Of a stretch of 39,616 bases of DNA, positions 20,343 through 27,097 are shown in pieces. Each line of letters opens with the position of its first letter. Positions within the stretch are counted from its first letter, which is position 1. The translations under genes and the position numbers were made by a program. Source of the DNA: Prochloron didemni P4-Papua_New_Guinea (lineage in GTDB: Bacteria > Cyanobacteriota > Cyanobacteriia > Cyanobacteriales > Prochloraceae); NCBI GenBank assembly GCA_000252485.1, contig JH610643.1:3-39618 (forward strand), given 5' to 3'. The notes beneath the pieces are model-generated. The model saw only the letters and a list, made by a program, of their open reading frames with translations, ran no database searches and was not told the DNA's origin.

Positions 20343-20420
20343 TTTTATCCCCCTAAATCCAGTTTTATCCCCCTAAATCCGGTTTTATCCCCCTAAATCC
20401 GGTTTTATCCCCCTAAATCC
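20341..20420. repeat. Four 20-bp tandem repeats overlapping the bufB stop
   Basis: The unit AGTTTTATCCCCCTAAATCC occurs four times in a row, with AG/GG variation. The first unit includes the last two bases of the bufB TAG stop. The same TATCCCCCTAAATCC sequence is dispersed elsewhere (for example near 15481 and 26473). Confidence 0.9.
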
Positions 20421-20442
20421 CCCTTATCGAAGGGGGACTTTG
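20419..20442 (+). terminator. Hairpin terminator of the bufferin-like operon
   Basis: CCCCCTT (20419-20425) and AAGGGGG (20430-20436) form a 7-bp GC-rich stem with a 4-nt loop followed by ACTTTGA. It belongs to a dispersed palindrome family that appears to act as a 3' end in several places here. Confidence 0.5.
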
Positions 20443-20765
20443 ACTATTTTAGACTGAATTATATTTGAGCAAAGAAACCAGGTTTCCTTATATTATTTTG
20501 AGGATTAATCCTGAAACTTTGGAATATTCCCGGTTTGGAAACCCACGGGATAACCAATAACAAATAACCAACAACCAACAAGTTTCTCAACCCACGGGAT
20601 AACCTCAATCTACTACAATGCAATAAACTATTTGTACTTAGGCAGCCCAGAGGGCTACCCCACGATTGATAAATAGATATTTGTCCCCAAACAACTACTT
20701 TTAACCACACTCCCAAGAACAAATAACCAACAACAAACAGTAGTTTTAAGGGTAGATCCCCCCCA
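20441..20765. other. Repeat debris, no gene
   Basis: This stretch holds a decayed copy of the 66-bp AGAAACC palindromic element (from 20473), short heptad runs (AACCAAC, about 20552-20581), and a CCACGGGATAACCTCAATCT segment that recurs at 35163-35182. No ORF or RNA gene is supported. Confidence 0.6.
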
Positions 20766-21036
20766 GCCCCCCTTAATAAGGGGGGAGCAATTATTGAAAG
20801 CCCCTCTTAATAAGGGGAGAGCAATTATTGAAAGCCCCTCTTAATAAGGGGAGAGCAATTATTGAAAGCCCCTCTTAATAAGGGGAGAGCAATTGTTGAA
20901 AGCCCCTCTTAATAAGGGGGGAGCAATTATTGAAAGCCCCTCTTAATAAGGGGAGAGCAATTGTTGAAAGCCCCTCTTAATAAGGGGGGAGCAATTATTG
21001 AAAGACCCCCTTAATAAGGGGGGAGCAATTATTGAA
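20766..21036. repeat. Eight tandem 34-bp palindrome-bearing repeats
   Basis: About eight units of 34 bp follow each other without spacers. Each has the palindrome CCCCTCTTAATAAGGGG followed by AGCAATTATTGAAAG. Units differ at a few positions (A/G in the loop side, GTT for ATT). No unique spacers exist, so this is a tandem array and not a CRISPR. Confidence 0.92.
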
Positions 21037-21055
21037 GATTAATTGTAAATTCTTA

Positions 21056-21227
21056 TAAAAACAAATAACAAACAACAAACAACCAACCAACAAACAACCA
21101 ACCAACAACAACCAACCAACAACCAACAACCAACAACCAACAACCAACCAACAACCAACCAACAACCAACAACCAACAACCAACAACCAACCAACAACAA
21201 ACAACCAACAACCAACAACCAACACTC
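21056..21227. repeat. Long CAACCAA/CAACAAA heptad array
   Basis: About 170 bp of CAACCAA, CAACAAA and related units, mostly with 7-bp period and some 4-bp slips (CCAA). The minus-strand frame through it gives a V/G/W/L-rich run which is a repeat artefact. It ends 30 bp before the Rpn pseudogene start. Confidence 0.92.
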
Positions 21228-21258
21228 TCGCGTAGCTCAGTGCAGGCAACAAAGAAAA

Positions 21259-22395
21259 ATGACCCGTTTTATTCATGACCAATTTGCTAAGAAATATCTG
21301 ACCGAACTCCTCAACTCCTTTGGCCAAGTACAAACCAGCCTTGATATTGCCCCAGAACTAAAACAAGCAGATCTCCTTTTCATTCGAGACCCAAACGCTC
21401 CCCCAGCAACCACCAACATCACTTTGGTGGAAAAACTGGCAGCCCAATCCGCCTTATTTGAACCATTCCGCAATCCAGTTGCTCCTGAGGAGATTCGCAG
21501 TTGTCTTGGCAAATTATTCGACGTTCATGCTAAAATGATAAGAGATGCCAAGCGAAAAAAATCGCAAAATCTCAGAAGCAGAACTACCAATTTTGTGGAT
21601 TATCTGTCCTACATTTTCGGAATCATTAATCAAAAGCTGCAGCGCAGTTACAGATGAAGAAAACTATCCCAAAGGAGTCTACTTGCTTCCAGATGTTCTC
21701 AAAGCGCGAATTATTGCCGTTCATAAACTACCTAAAACTCCAGAAACCCTGTGGTTAAGAATTCTCGGTCGAGGCAAAGTTCAACAACAGGCCATTCAAG
21801 AACTAAAATCTTTATCAGAGGATAACGGTATTCGAGATAATGCATTAGAATTGGTGTATGAAATGCTATCCCATTGTTCGCCAGGGAAAAACAAGAATTA
21901 GACAGAGAAGACAAGGAGTTGATTATGCAGTTATCTACTATTTATCTGGAAAAATTGGAAAATGCTACCGCCCAAGGGATTGAACAAGGGATTCAACAAG
22001 GTCTTGAGCAAGGCATCCAACAAGGTCTTGAGCGAGGAATTCAACAAGGTCTTGAACAAGGCATCCAACAAGGAATTGAACAAGGTCTTGAACAAGGAAT
22101 TCAACGAGGCATTGAACAAGGTCTTGAACAAGGTCTTGAGCGAGGTATGGAAAGAGGTCTTGAGCGAGGTCGTGAAGAAGGTATTGAAGAAGGGATGGAA
22201 CAAGGTCTTGAGCAAGGAACCCAAAGGGAACGCCGCGCTACAATCCGAAATCTATTAATTGTACGGTTCGGTTCCATTGATGAGGCACTGGAAAGGATTG
22301 TTGAGCCATTAACAGCATTACCTCCAGAGGAATTTACTCCTTTACTATTCCAGTTATCTCGAGAAGATTTATTAGCTCGTTTTTATAGTAGTTGA
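21259..22395 (+). pseudogene. Rpn-family (PD-(D/E)XK nuclease-like) gene broken by two frameshifts
   Basis: Three overlapping frames together make one protein. 21259-21657 gives the N-terminus (MTRFIHDQFAKKYLTELL, FEPFRNPVAPEEIRSCLGKLF). A second frame gives ISEAELPILWI through TLWLRILGRGKVQ to 21901. The first frame then resumes with EKQELDREDKELIMQLS and continues to 22395. The shifts fall at an A7 run near 21554-21561 (one extra A) and near 21873 (CATTGTTC, one T missing). A long run of (Q/E)QG(I/L) tetrads, about residues 30-110 of the last part, is a repeat-rich coiled segment usual in this Rpn/DUF4351-like family. The C-terminus PPEEFTPLLFQLSREDLLARF is intact. Sequencing error at the homopolymer is possible. 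Confidence 0.85.
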
Positions 22396-22462
22396 TAGTG
22401 GATAGTGGATAGTTAATAGCTCCTGAGGTCGAATTCAAAATTCAAAATTCAAAATTCAAAAT
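22391..22462. repeat. Two heptad arrays after the Rpn pseudogene
   Basis: TTGATAG/TGGATAG units (22391-about 22418) overlap the stop of the pseudogene, followed by ATTCAAA units (22431-22462). Both have a 7-bp period. Confidence 0.85.
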
Positions 22463-22586
22463 TTAATTCGTGGCGAATGTCTCCGCAAAAAATGGCAGAA
22501 ACTAGAAAAGCCTTATTCCTCTTGGGTTTTAGCTTGTTGTCAATTTCAAGATTCGGTCGAGTTAATTTAGACTAATGGCTGGGGTT

Positions 22587-22651
22587 AGAAACCGGGTTTC
22601 TTTGACAAATTTAGGTACGTTTACCTCAATAATGCAAGAAACCCGGTTTCT
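22587..22651. mobile_element. 66-bp-class palindromic dispersed element, copy B
   Basis: AGAAACCGGGTTTCT (22587-22601) and AGAAACCCGGTTTCT (22637-22651) frame a short AT-rich core. Each arm is itself nearly self-complementary. Further copies lie at 29152-29217, 34836-34901, 35093-35158 and 35389-35454, with a decayed one from 20473. Confidence 0.8.
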
Positions 22652-22675
22652 TGGTGGCTGAGGTTGTTTGCTTGG

Positions 22676-22993
22676 TTATTTGTTAGTGGCGAAGTTGGGG
22701 GAAAGTCGAATAAATTTAAATCCTTTCTTTACTGACCCTTTCCAACCTTGTCTCGCTTCATAACCGGTTTTCCTAAAATTGCTGGTTTTCATGTGAGCGC
22801 GGAGGATAACTACTTGTTCGGAAGAATCTAGAGGGATAGGGTTACTAGTACTGTCAAAAGGTTGCTGGTTTCGATCGTTTTTAGCCAGGTTTTGGCTGTA
22901 GATGAGTTTTCCTTTTTCGGTGAGGATTTCCCAGCGATCGCTACTATAATTAGCATAGGGTTTGGAAGATGGTAATGGGGCTGAAATCGTTAA
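22676..22993 (-). pseudogene. C-terminal fragment of an unknown gene, antisense to the TPR gene start
   Basis: On the minus strand a frame is open from 22993 to a TAA at 22676-22678 and reads as ordinary protein, for example YANYSSDRWEILTEKGKLIY, then EQVVILRAHMKTSNF and GYEARQGWKGSVKKGF. It has no start codon in a sensible position, and its 5' side runs into the beginning of the TPR gene at 22975. I read it as the 3' part of a gene lost by rearrangement. The family is not recognised. Confidence 0.6.
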
Positions 22994-23700
22994 TCAATCT
23001 GGCCAGTAAATTAGCAAAGCTATTGGGAATCTCGGGGAATATGGCTCCAGAGCATATTTCATCTACAGCTATGTCTTCACCAACAGAATATCTCCAGTTC
23101 TTAATCGAGGTGTTACAAGCCACTGACGAGAGCCAAGGAGATAAGAATCGGGTTTATCTTCTGCTGCGAAACAACCAGGATAAGCTGGATGAGGTGTTGC
23201 GGAAGGTTTTGCAAGCTTGGGGAACTGAGACTTTAAGACAATTGAAGCGGGAGCAAGCAGATTATATTGCTGTAAATATTGCCAATTTCAGCAATCTGAT
23301 TTGGGAGTTCCCCCAGGGTAACAGGTCCAATAACTTGGAAATTGCTATTACTGGTTACAAAGTAGTTTTATCGCTTTGGACTCGGGAAGATTTTCCCCTA
23401 AATTGGGCCGCAACTCAAAATAATCTGGGTAATGCTTACAGAGATCGCCTCAAAGAAGATAAAGCAGAAAATCTGGAACTGGCCATCTCTTTTTACCAAC
23501 AAGCATTACTCGTCCGCACCCAAAAGGATTTTCCTCTAGATTGGGCCATGACTCAAAACAATCTGGCTAATGCTTATAGCGATCGCCTCAAAAGAGATAA
23601 AGCAGAAAACCTGGAACTAGCCATCTCTTGTTACCAATTGGTGTTGGGTTTCGCTCGCTCAACCCAACCTACAATTGCTTATAACACTCACAAGCAATAA
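22975..23700 (+). CDS. Truncated TPR protein (N-terminal part of a CHAT/TPR-type gene)
   Basis: The encoded 241 aa have a helical N-terminal region and at least two TPR-like repeats of the DFPLDWAMTQNNLGNAYSDR, KAENLELAISxYQQAL type. In other cyanobacterial proteins these precede more TPRs and a CHAT protease domain. Here the second repeat ends in SCYQLV, and the reading frame then runs into a dispersed non-coding repeat (TTGGGTTTCGCTCGCTCAACCCAACC), giving a foreign tail LGFARSTQPTIAYNTHKQ. The ATG at 22975 has GGAAG six bases upstream; the ATG at 22969 does not leave room for it. It is probably non-functional. Confidence 0.75.
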   Translation: MGLKSLINLASKLAKLLGISGNMAPEHISSTAMSSPTEYLQFLIEVLQATDESQGDKNRVYLLLRNNQDKLDEVLRKVLQAWGTETLRQLKREQADYIAVNIANFSNLIWEFPQGNRSNNLEIAITGYKVVLSLWTREDFPLNWAATQNNLGNAYRDRLKEDKAENLELAISFYQQALLVRTQKDFPLDWAMTQNNLANAYSDRLKRDKAENLELAISCYQLVLGFARSTQPTIAYNTHKQ

Positions 23701-23919
23701 CCAATCAAAAAAATCCCTATATATGGCGGCACATTTTCCCACTCTTAAAGAATAGCATTTCCAAACAAAAAATACAAGACGAGTTGAACTAAATCCAAAA
23801 AATTGCTGCTCAGAATCCAGATTTATTACTCTATCGTTAGATTAAAATCCCCTTGATATCTAATTTTTGAGCTACTTTATCCTCTCAAACCTATAAATAA
23901 TGTAAATAATGAGGAAAAC

Positions 23920-23948
23920 TTGACAGCAACCAGAAAAGTAGCTAAGAT
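23920..23948 (+). promoter_or_regulatory. Sigma-70 type promoter of the HTH gene
   Basis: TTGACA (23920-23925) and TAAGAT (23943-23948) are spaced by exactly 17 bp, about 30 bp before the HTH gene ATG. ATTGTCAA at about 23957-23964 is an inverted copy of the -35 sequence and could be an operator half-site. The rest of 23701-23919 holds nothing I recognise. Confidence 0.65.
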
Positions 23949-23978
23949 AAAACTATATTGTCAAATCACTAAGCCGCT

Positions 23979-24464
23979 ATGAGCAACCAGCAACTGGACC
24001 CAACCCAAGAAGTCATCGAAACCAAAGAAGCCGCTTTCCTCCTCAACATCAGCGTTATCAGACTGCGCCAGCTTCTACAGCAAGGACGAGTTGTGGGAGC
24101 TTACAAGCAGGGCAGGCGCTGGCAAATCCCTCTCTACAAAGGAATGCCCAACATTAAAGCTGGTTCTCGTGGTCCCAAAGGCACTTGGAGTAAGAAACGC
24201 CGCACCGCCAGAACCCGTATTCACATCAACAGAAAGATTTTTGCCTTTAATAAAAAACACGGCACTAATCTCGCACCCATTTCCGTCAGAATTGGTCCTA
24301 AAACTCACTTTTGTCATGAAGTAAGTATTCCCGCCAATGCTAGGGTAGTCTACCGACCTGAAGAGCCTTTACCTTGCAAAGCAGTGCTGTGGATTGAAGT
24401 GGACCCCAATCAAGTAATTACAATGAAAAAGCACAAAAAGCTGGAACTGGATTTGACTGTTTGA
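23979..24464 (+). CDS. Helix-turn-helix (excisionase-like) DNA-binding protein
   Basis: This 161-aa protein opens with an excisionase/MerR-like winged helix (ETKEAAFLLNISVIRLRQLL, then GRVVGAYKQGRRWQIPL, about residues 15-52). A strongly basic stretch follows (GPKGTWSKKRRTARTRIHIN) and then a more hydrophobic C-terminal part without a recognised fold. The protein probably binds DNA or RNA. It has its own good promoter and is followed 41 bp later by a VapB-like gene on the same strand. No phage or integrase gene is nearby, so a role in excision is not supported. Confidence 0.6.
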   Translation: MSNQQLDPTQEVIETKEAAFLLNISVIRLRQLLQQGRVVGAYKQGRRWQIPLYKGMPNIKAGSRGPKGTWSKKRRTARTRIHINRKIFAFNKKHGTNLAPISVRIGPKTHFCHEVSIPANARVVYRPEEPLPCKAVLWIEVDPNQVITMKKHKKLELDLTV

Positions 24465-24505
24465 TATAATAAATTTTTATTAAAGAATCAATCAAAGGAA
24501 AAATC

Positions 24506-24733
24506 ATGAATATTAAAGAAGCGATACTCTCTAACTTAGAAGTATTGCCTCCAGAAAAGCAGCTAGAAGTATTAGATTTTACTGAGTTCCTGAAATATAA
24601 AGGTCAACTCTTGCCAGACAGAGAAATCCACAAACAAAGAGCAAATAATTGGAAAAAGTGGGTAGAAAGTCACGAAAAAGACAGTGCCGGATTATCGGAT
24701 GAAGCTATAAGAAGAGAAACAATATATGAATAA
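24506..24733 (+). CDS. VapB-like antitoxin (DUF2281 type)
   Basis: This 75-aa protein, with ILSNLEVLPPEKQLEVLDFT near the start and EFLKYK following, resembles the short DUF2281/VapB-type antitoxins that neutralise PIN-domain toxins. AGGA precedes the ATG by about 8 nt. A TATAAT at 24465-24470 directly after the HTH stop may serve as its -10. The stop TAA overlaps the ATG of the vapC remnant by one base, the usual TA arrangement. The toxin is broken, so the antitoxin may be an orphan. Confidence 0.75.
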   Translation: MNIKEAILSNLEVLPPEKQLEVLDFTEFLKYKGQLLPDREIHKQRANNWKKWVESHEKDSAGLSDEAIRRETIYE

Positions 24734-24810
24734 TGACTAAATATTTATTAGATACGAATATTATTTTACGATCCAGCGACTGTTATCTTGGGAATATCAA
24801 TCAATTGTGA
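24733..24810 (+). pseudogene. VapC (PIN domain) toxin, 25-codon stub
   Basis: The frame reads MTKYLLDTNIILRSSD, the exact start of a PIN-domain ribonuclease with its first catalytic aspartate (D7), and stops after 25 codons at 24808-24810. The remaining ~110 residues, with the other acidic ligands, are absent. Sequence after the break is unrelated and includes the palindrome TGTAACAATGTTACA and then a repeat arm. The toxin was lost by deletion or rearrangement at the repeat. Confidence 0.8.
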
Positions 24811-24864
24811 GGCAGATGTAACAATGTTACATGCTACATTTTGTTTATAAAAGTGCTGCATCTG

Positions 24865-24950
24865 CTGCATCACCTTTGTACAAAGCGTGCATGGGCATTT
24901 TTCTGCACGAACTCTTAATTGTTAATTGTTCATTGTTCATTGTTCATTGC
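24865..24950. repeat. Left arm of an inverted repeat flanking the symporter
   Basis: 24865-24914 is repeated in inverted orientation at 26811-26861 with one single-base indel. The following heptad array (AATTGTT/CATTGTT, 24915-24950) is the inverse of the CAATGAA array at 26703-26806. The arm contains the 12-bp palindrome CTTTGTACAAAG. Confidence 0.92.
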
Positions 24951-24955
24951 TATAT

Positions 24956-26428
24956 ATGGAATTTATCGATTGGTTCATTGTTGGGATTTACTCAATCATT
25001 GTAATTGCTATTGGTATTGCTGCCAGTGGCAAGCAAAACAACACGGATGAATATTTTCGAGGGTCGCGATCGCTACCTTGGTGGGCCATTAGTTTCTCCA
25101 TTATTGCCACCGCTTTCTCCGCAGCTTCCCTTCTTGGGGGACCTGGAGAAGGTTATAGCCACGGTTTTTTGTATCTCCAGCTTCAGTTGGGGGATTTGCT
25201 TGGTTACGGTCTGGTTATCTTGCTGTTTTTGCGGTTTTTTGTGCGCTTGAATCTCACTACTGCCTATGAATATTTAGAGAAACGTTTCGATGGAAAAACC
25301 CGTTCTCTAGGCTCTCTCTGTTTTTTATTATTTGTAATTGCCAGGTTAGGAGGACTTCTCTACGCGGCATCTTTGGTAGTTTCCACCGTAACCGGACTCC
25401 CTCTGTATCCTGCCATATTTCTCGTGGGGGTTGTGTCCATTGTCTATACCGTTATGGGTGGCATTACAGCGGTGGTGTGGACTGATGTGCTGCAGTTTGC
25501 CATGATTTTCGTTGGCTTGGCTGCTGGGATTTGGGCTACAGTTTCAGGCGTTTCTGGCGGCTTAGGAGAACTAACACAGGTAGCGGCAGAAGAAGGGAAA
25601 CTAGCAGTATTCAACCTATCTTGGGACCCTGCTAATATTCGCTCCCTACCAACCGCTTTATTGGGCTACGGTATTCTGGCCTTTGGTGTGGCGGGAACCA
25701 ACCAGCAATCAGTGCAGCGTTACGTTTCCTGTGCCGATGAGAAGTCAGCCCAGAAAGCAATTCTCTTAGGATGGTTTTCCGGTTTGGTAGGGGTTGCTGC
25801 TACTTTGTTGCTGGGAGTTCTTTTGTTTAGTTTTTATTCCCTGAATGGGGGACTGCCAGATGATATACAACCTGATAGAATTCTTGCTTATTTTATTACC
25901 AATCAAGTACCAGCAGGTGCTTCGGGATTATTAGTTGCTGCTATTTTTGCCGCAGCCATGTCCTCTATCGATTCCGCACTTCATTCCCTGGCTACTTGCA
26001 TGACGGTAGACTTTTACCATCGCTATTCTAAATCCCAACCCGGGGAATCTAAGTCCCTCAAGGTTGCTCAATTTTTGATTGTTATCTGGGGTCTTCTTGG
26101 TATTCTCTCAGCATTTTATGTTGCCTCAACCGGGGAATCGTTACTGCCATTTCTAGTTACCTATACCACCATGTTTTTGGGTCCCTTACTGGGAATTTTT
26201 CTCATGGGAGTGCTGGTTCCTCGCATTAACCCTACAGGGGCTTTCTATGGTACTGTGGTGACGGTGATTATTCTGGTGATAAACTCCCAAATGGAATGGT
26301 TCAATTTTCCGGGAATTTGGCGATCGGCCATCACCGCCCCAGTTGCAGTTATCTTAGGTTTGGGGATCTCTTTGCTGGGTCAGAAGCCAGAGGAGCGATC
26401 GCTTAAAGGGCTGACAATTTGGAATTAA
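24956..26428 (+). CDS. Sodium:solute symporter (SSS family)
   Basis: This 490-aa multi-spanning membrane protein of the SSS family imports a small solute with Na+. It begins FIDWFIVGIYSIIVIAIGIA, followed by the cytoplasmic motif DEYFRGSRSLPWWA, the GGPGEGY loop, GGITAVVWTDVLQF, and the sodium-site region AAIFAAAMSSIDSALHSLAT. About 13 helices are expected. The substrate cannot be told; proline, urea, sugars and carboxylates are all known for the family. I use the ATG at 24956; an upstream in-frame start at 24926 lies in the heptad repeat and would encode MFIVHCSLLY, a repeat product. No Shine-Dalgarno sequence is visible. Confidence 0.9.
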   Translation: MEFIDWFIVGIYSIIVIAIGIAASGKQNNTDEYFRGSRSLPWWAISFSIIATAFSAASLLGGPGEGYSHGFLYLQLQLGDLLGYGLVILLFLRFFVRLNLTTAYEYLEKRFDGKTRSLGSLCFLLFVIARLGGLLYAASLVVSTVTGLPLYPAIFLVGVVSIVYTVMGGITAVVWTDVLQFAMIFVGLAAGIWATVSGVSGGLGELTQVAAEEGKLAVFNLSWDPANIRSLPTALLGYGILAFGVAGTNQQSVQRYVSCADEKSAQKAILLGWFSGLVGVAATLLLGVLLFSFYSLNGGLPDDIQPDRILAYFITNQVPAGASGLLVAAIFAAAMSSIDSALHSLATCMTVDFYHRYSKSQPGESKSLKVAQFLIVIWGLLGILSAFYVASTGESLLPFLVTYTTMFLGPLLGIFLMGVLVPRINPTGAFYGTVVTVIILVINSQMEWFNFPGIWRSAITAPVAVILGLGISLLGQKPEERSLKGLTIWN

Positions 26429-26484
26429 AAAGATTGAGCCAAGAAATTTTTGCTACCCTATAAATAGGATTTATCCCCCTAAAT

Positions 26485-26508
26485 CCCCCTTGTTAAGGGG
26501 GACTTTTA
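26485..26508 (+). terminator. Hairpin terminator after the symporter
   Basis: CCCCCTT (26485-26491) and AAGGGGG (26495-26501) form a stem followed by ACTTTTA. It is a member of the dispersed CCCCCTTAATAAGGGGG palindromes. Confidence 0.55.
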
Positions 26509-26544
26509 AAATAAAGCAATAATCAAATTTAAATATACTCTACC

Positions 26545-26724
26545 ATGAAAACTAGTCATTTTACAGTCATCCTCTATAAAGAAGAGGATATGTATATAGG
26601 GGAATGTGTCGAGGTTGGGACGGTAGATCAAGGAGCGACAATCGAGGAAGTGATCGCCGGTTTGAAAGAAGCAACAAAGCTCTACTTGGAAGAATTTCCT
26701 TTAACAATGAACAATGAACAATGA
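26545..26724 (+). pseudogene. HicB-like antitoxin with its C-terminus replaced by a heptad repeat
   Basis: The 59-aa frame MKTSHFTVILYKEEDMYIGE, then VGTVDQGATIEEVIAGLKEA and LYLEEFPL, is a HicB-type domain (FTV...GEC.E.GT..QG.T.EEA...LKEA). HicB antitoxins of this type usually run about 10-15 residues further. Here the frame enters the CAATGAA array right after EEFP and ends TMNNEQ. No HicA gene is adjacent. It may still fold, but it looks like a repeat-truncated remnant. Confidence 0.75.
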
Positions 26725-26861
26725 ACAATGAACAATGAACAATGAACAATGAACAATAAACAATAAACAATAAACAATGAACAATAAACAATGAACAATG
26801 AACAAGTGGCGAGTTCGTGCAGGAAAAATGCCCATGCACGCTTTGTACAAAGGTGATGCAG
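26703..26861. repeat. CAATGAA heptad array and right arm of the inverted repeat
   Basis: About 14 units of CAATGAA/CAATAAA (26703-26806, 7-bp period) precede a 49-bp arm (26811-26859, extending to 26861) that is the inverted copy of 24865-24914. Confidence 0.92.
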
Positions 26862-27097
26862 TTTATAACTCGTAGGTTGGGTTGAGGTAACGAAACCCTT
26901 CGGCTACCCTTCGGCGACCCTCTGGGCAAGCGCTCAGGGCAACGCCCAACAAGCCACAAGATTGGTGTTGGGTTTCCCTATCGCTCAACCCAACCTACAA
27001 TTGCTACAATTGCTGTAGCATTCTTTTTCAAATAACAAAAAACAAATAACAAAAAACAAACAACCAACAACCAACAACCAACAACAAACAACCAACA
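26862..27097. repeat. GTAGGTTGGGTTGAGG repeat and heptad array before dnaG
   Basis: GTAGGTTGGGTTGAGGTAAC and the inverse GCTCAACCCAACCTACAATT (about 26980-27003) form a dispersed palindromic element with a nested GGCTACCCTTCGG segment. From about 27030 an array of CAACCAA/CAACAAA/AACAAAT units runs to 27097 and touches the dnaG ATG. No gene is present. Confidence 0.8.

Noticed and set aside
20766-21036. CRISPR-like appearance of regularly spaced palindromes
   Set aside because: The 34-bp units are directly adjacent with no unique spacers, and no cas genes are present.
20995-21333. Minus-strand 112-aa ORF rich in V, G, W, L and C
   Set aside because: It is a translation of the CAACCAA heptad array and of the antisense of the Rpn pseudogene; period-7 DNA gives a 7-residue protein pattern by itself.
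24926-24955. Longer start for the symporter
   Set aside because: The ten extra residues are encoded by the heptad repeat. The ATG at 24956 starts exactly at the conserved first helix.
26567-26959. Minus-strand 130-aa ORF with repeated FIVHCSL
   Set aside because: It reads the CAATGAA heptad array and the antisense of the HicB remnant; no independent support.
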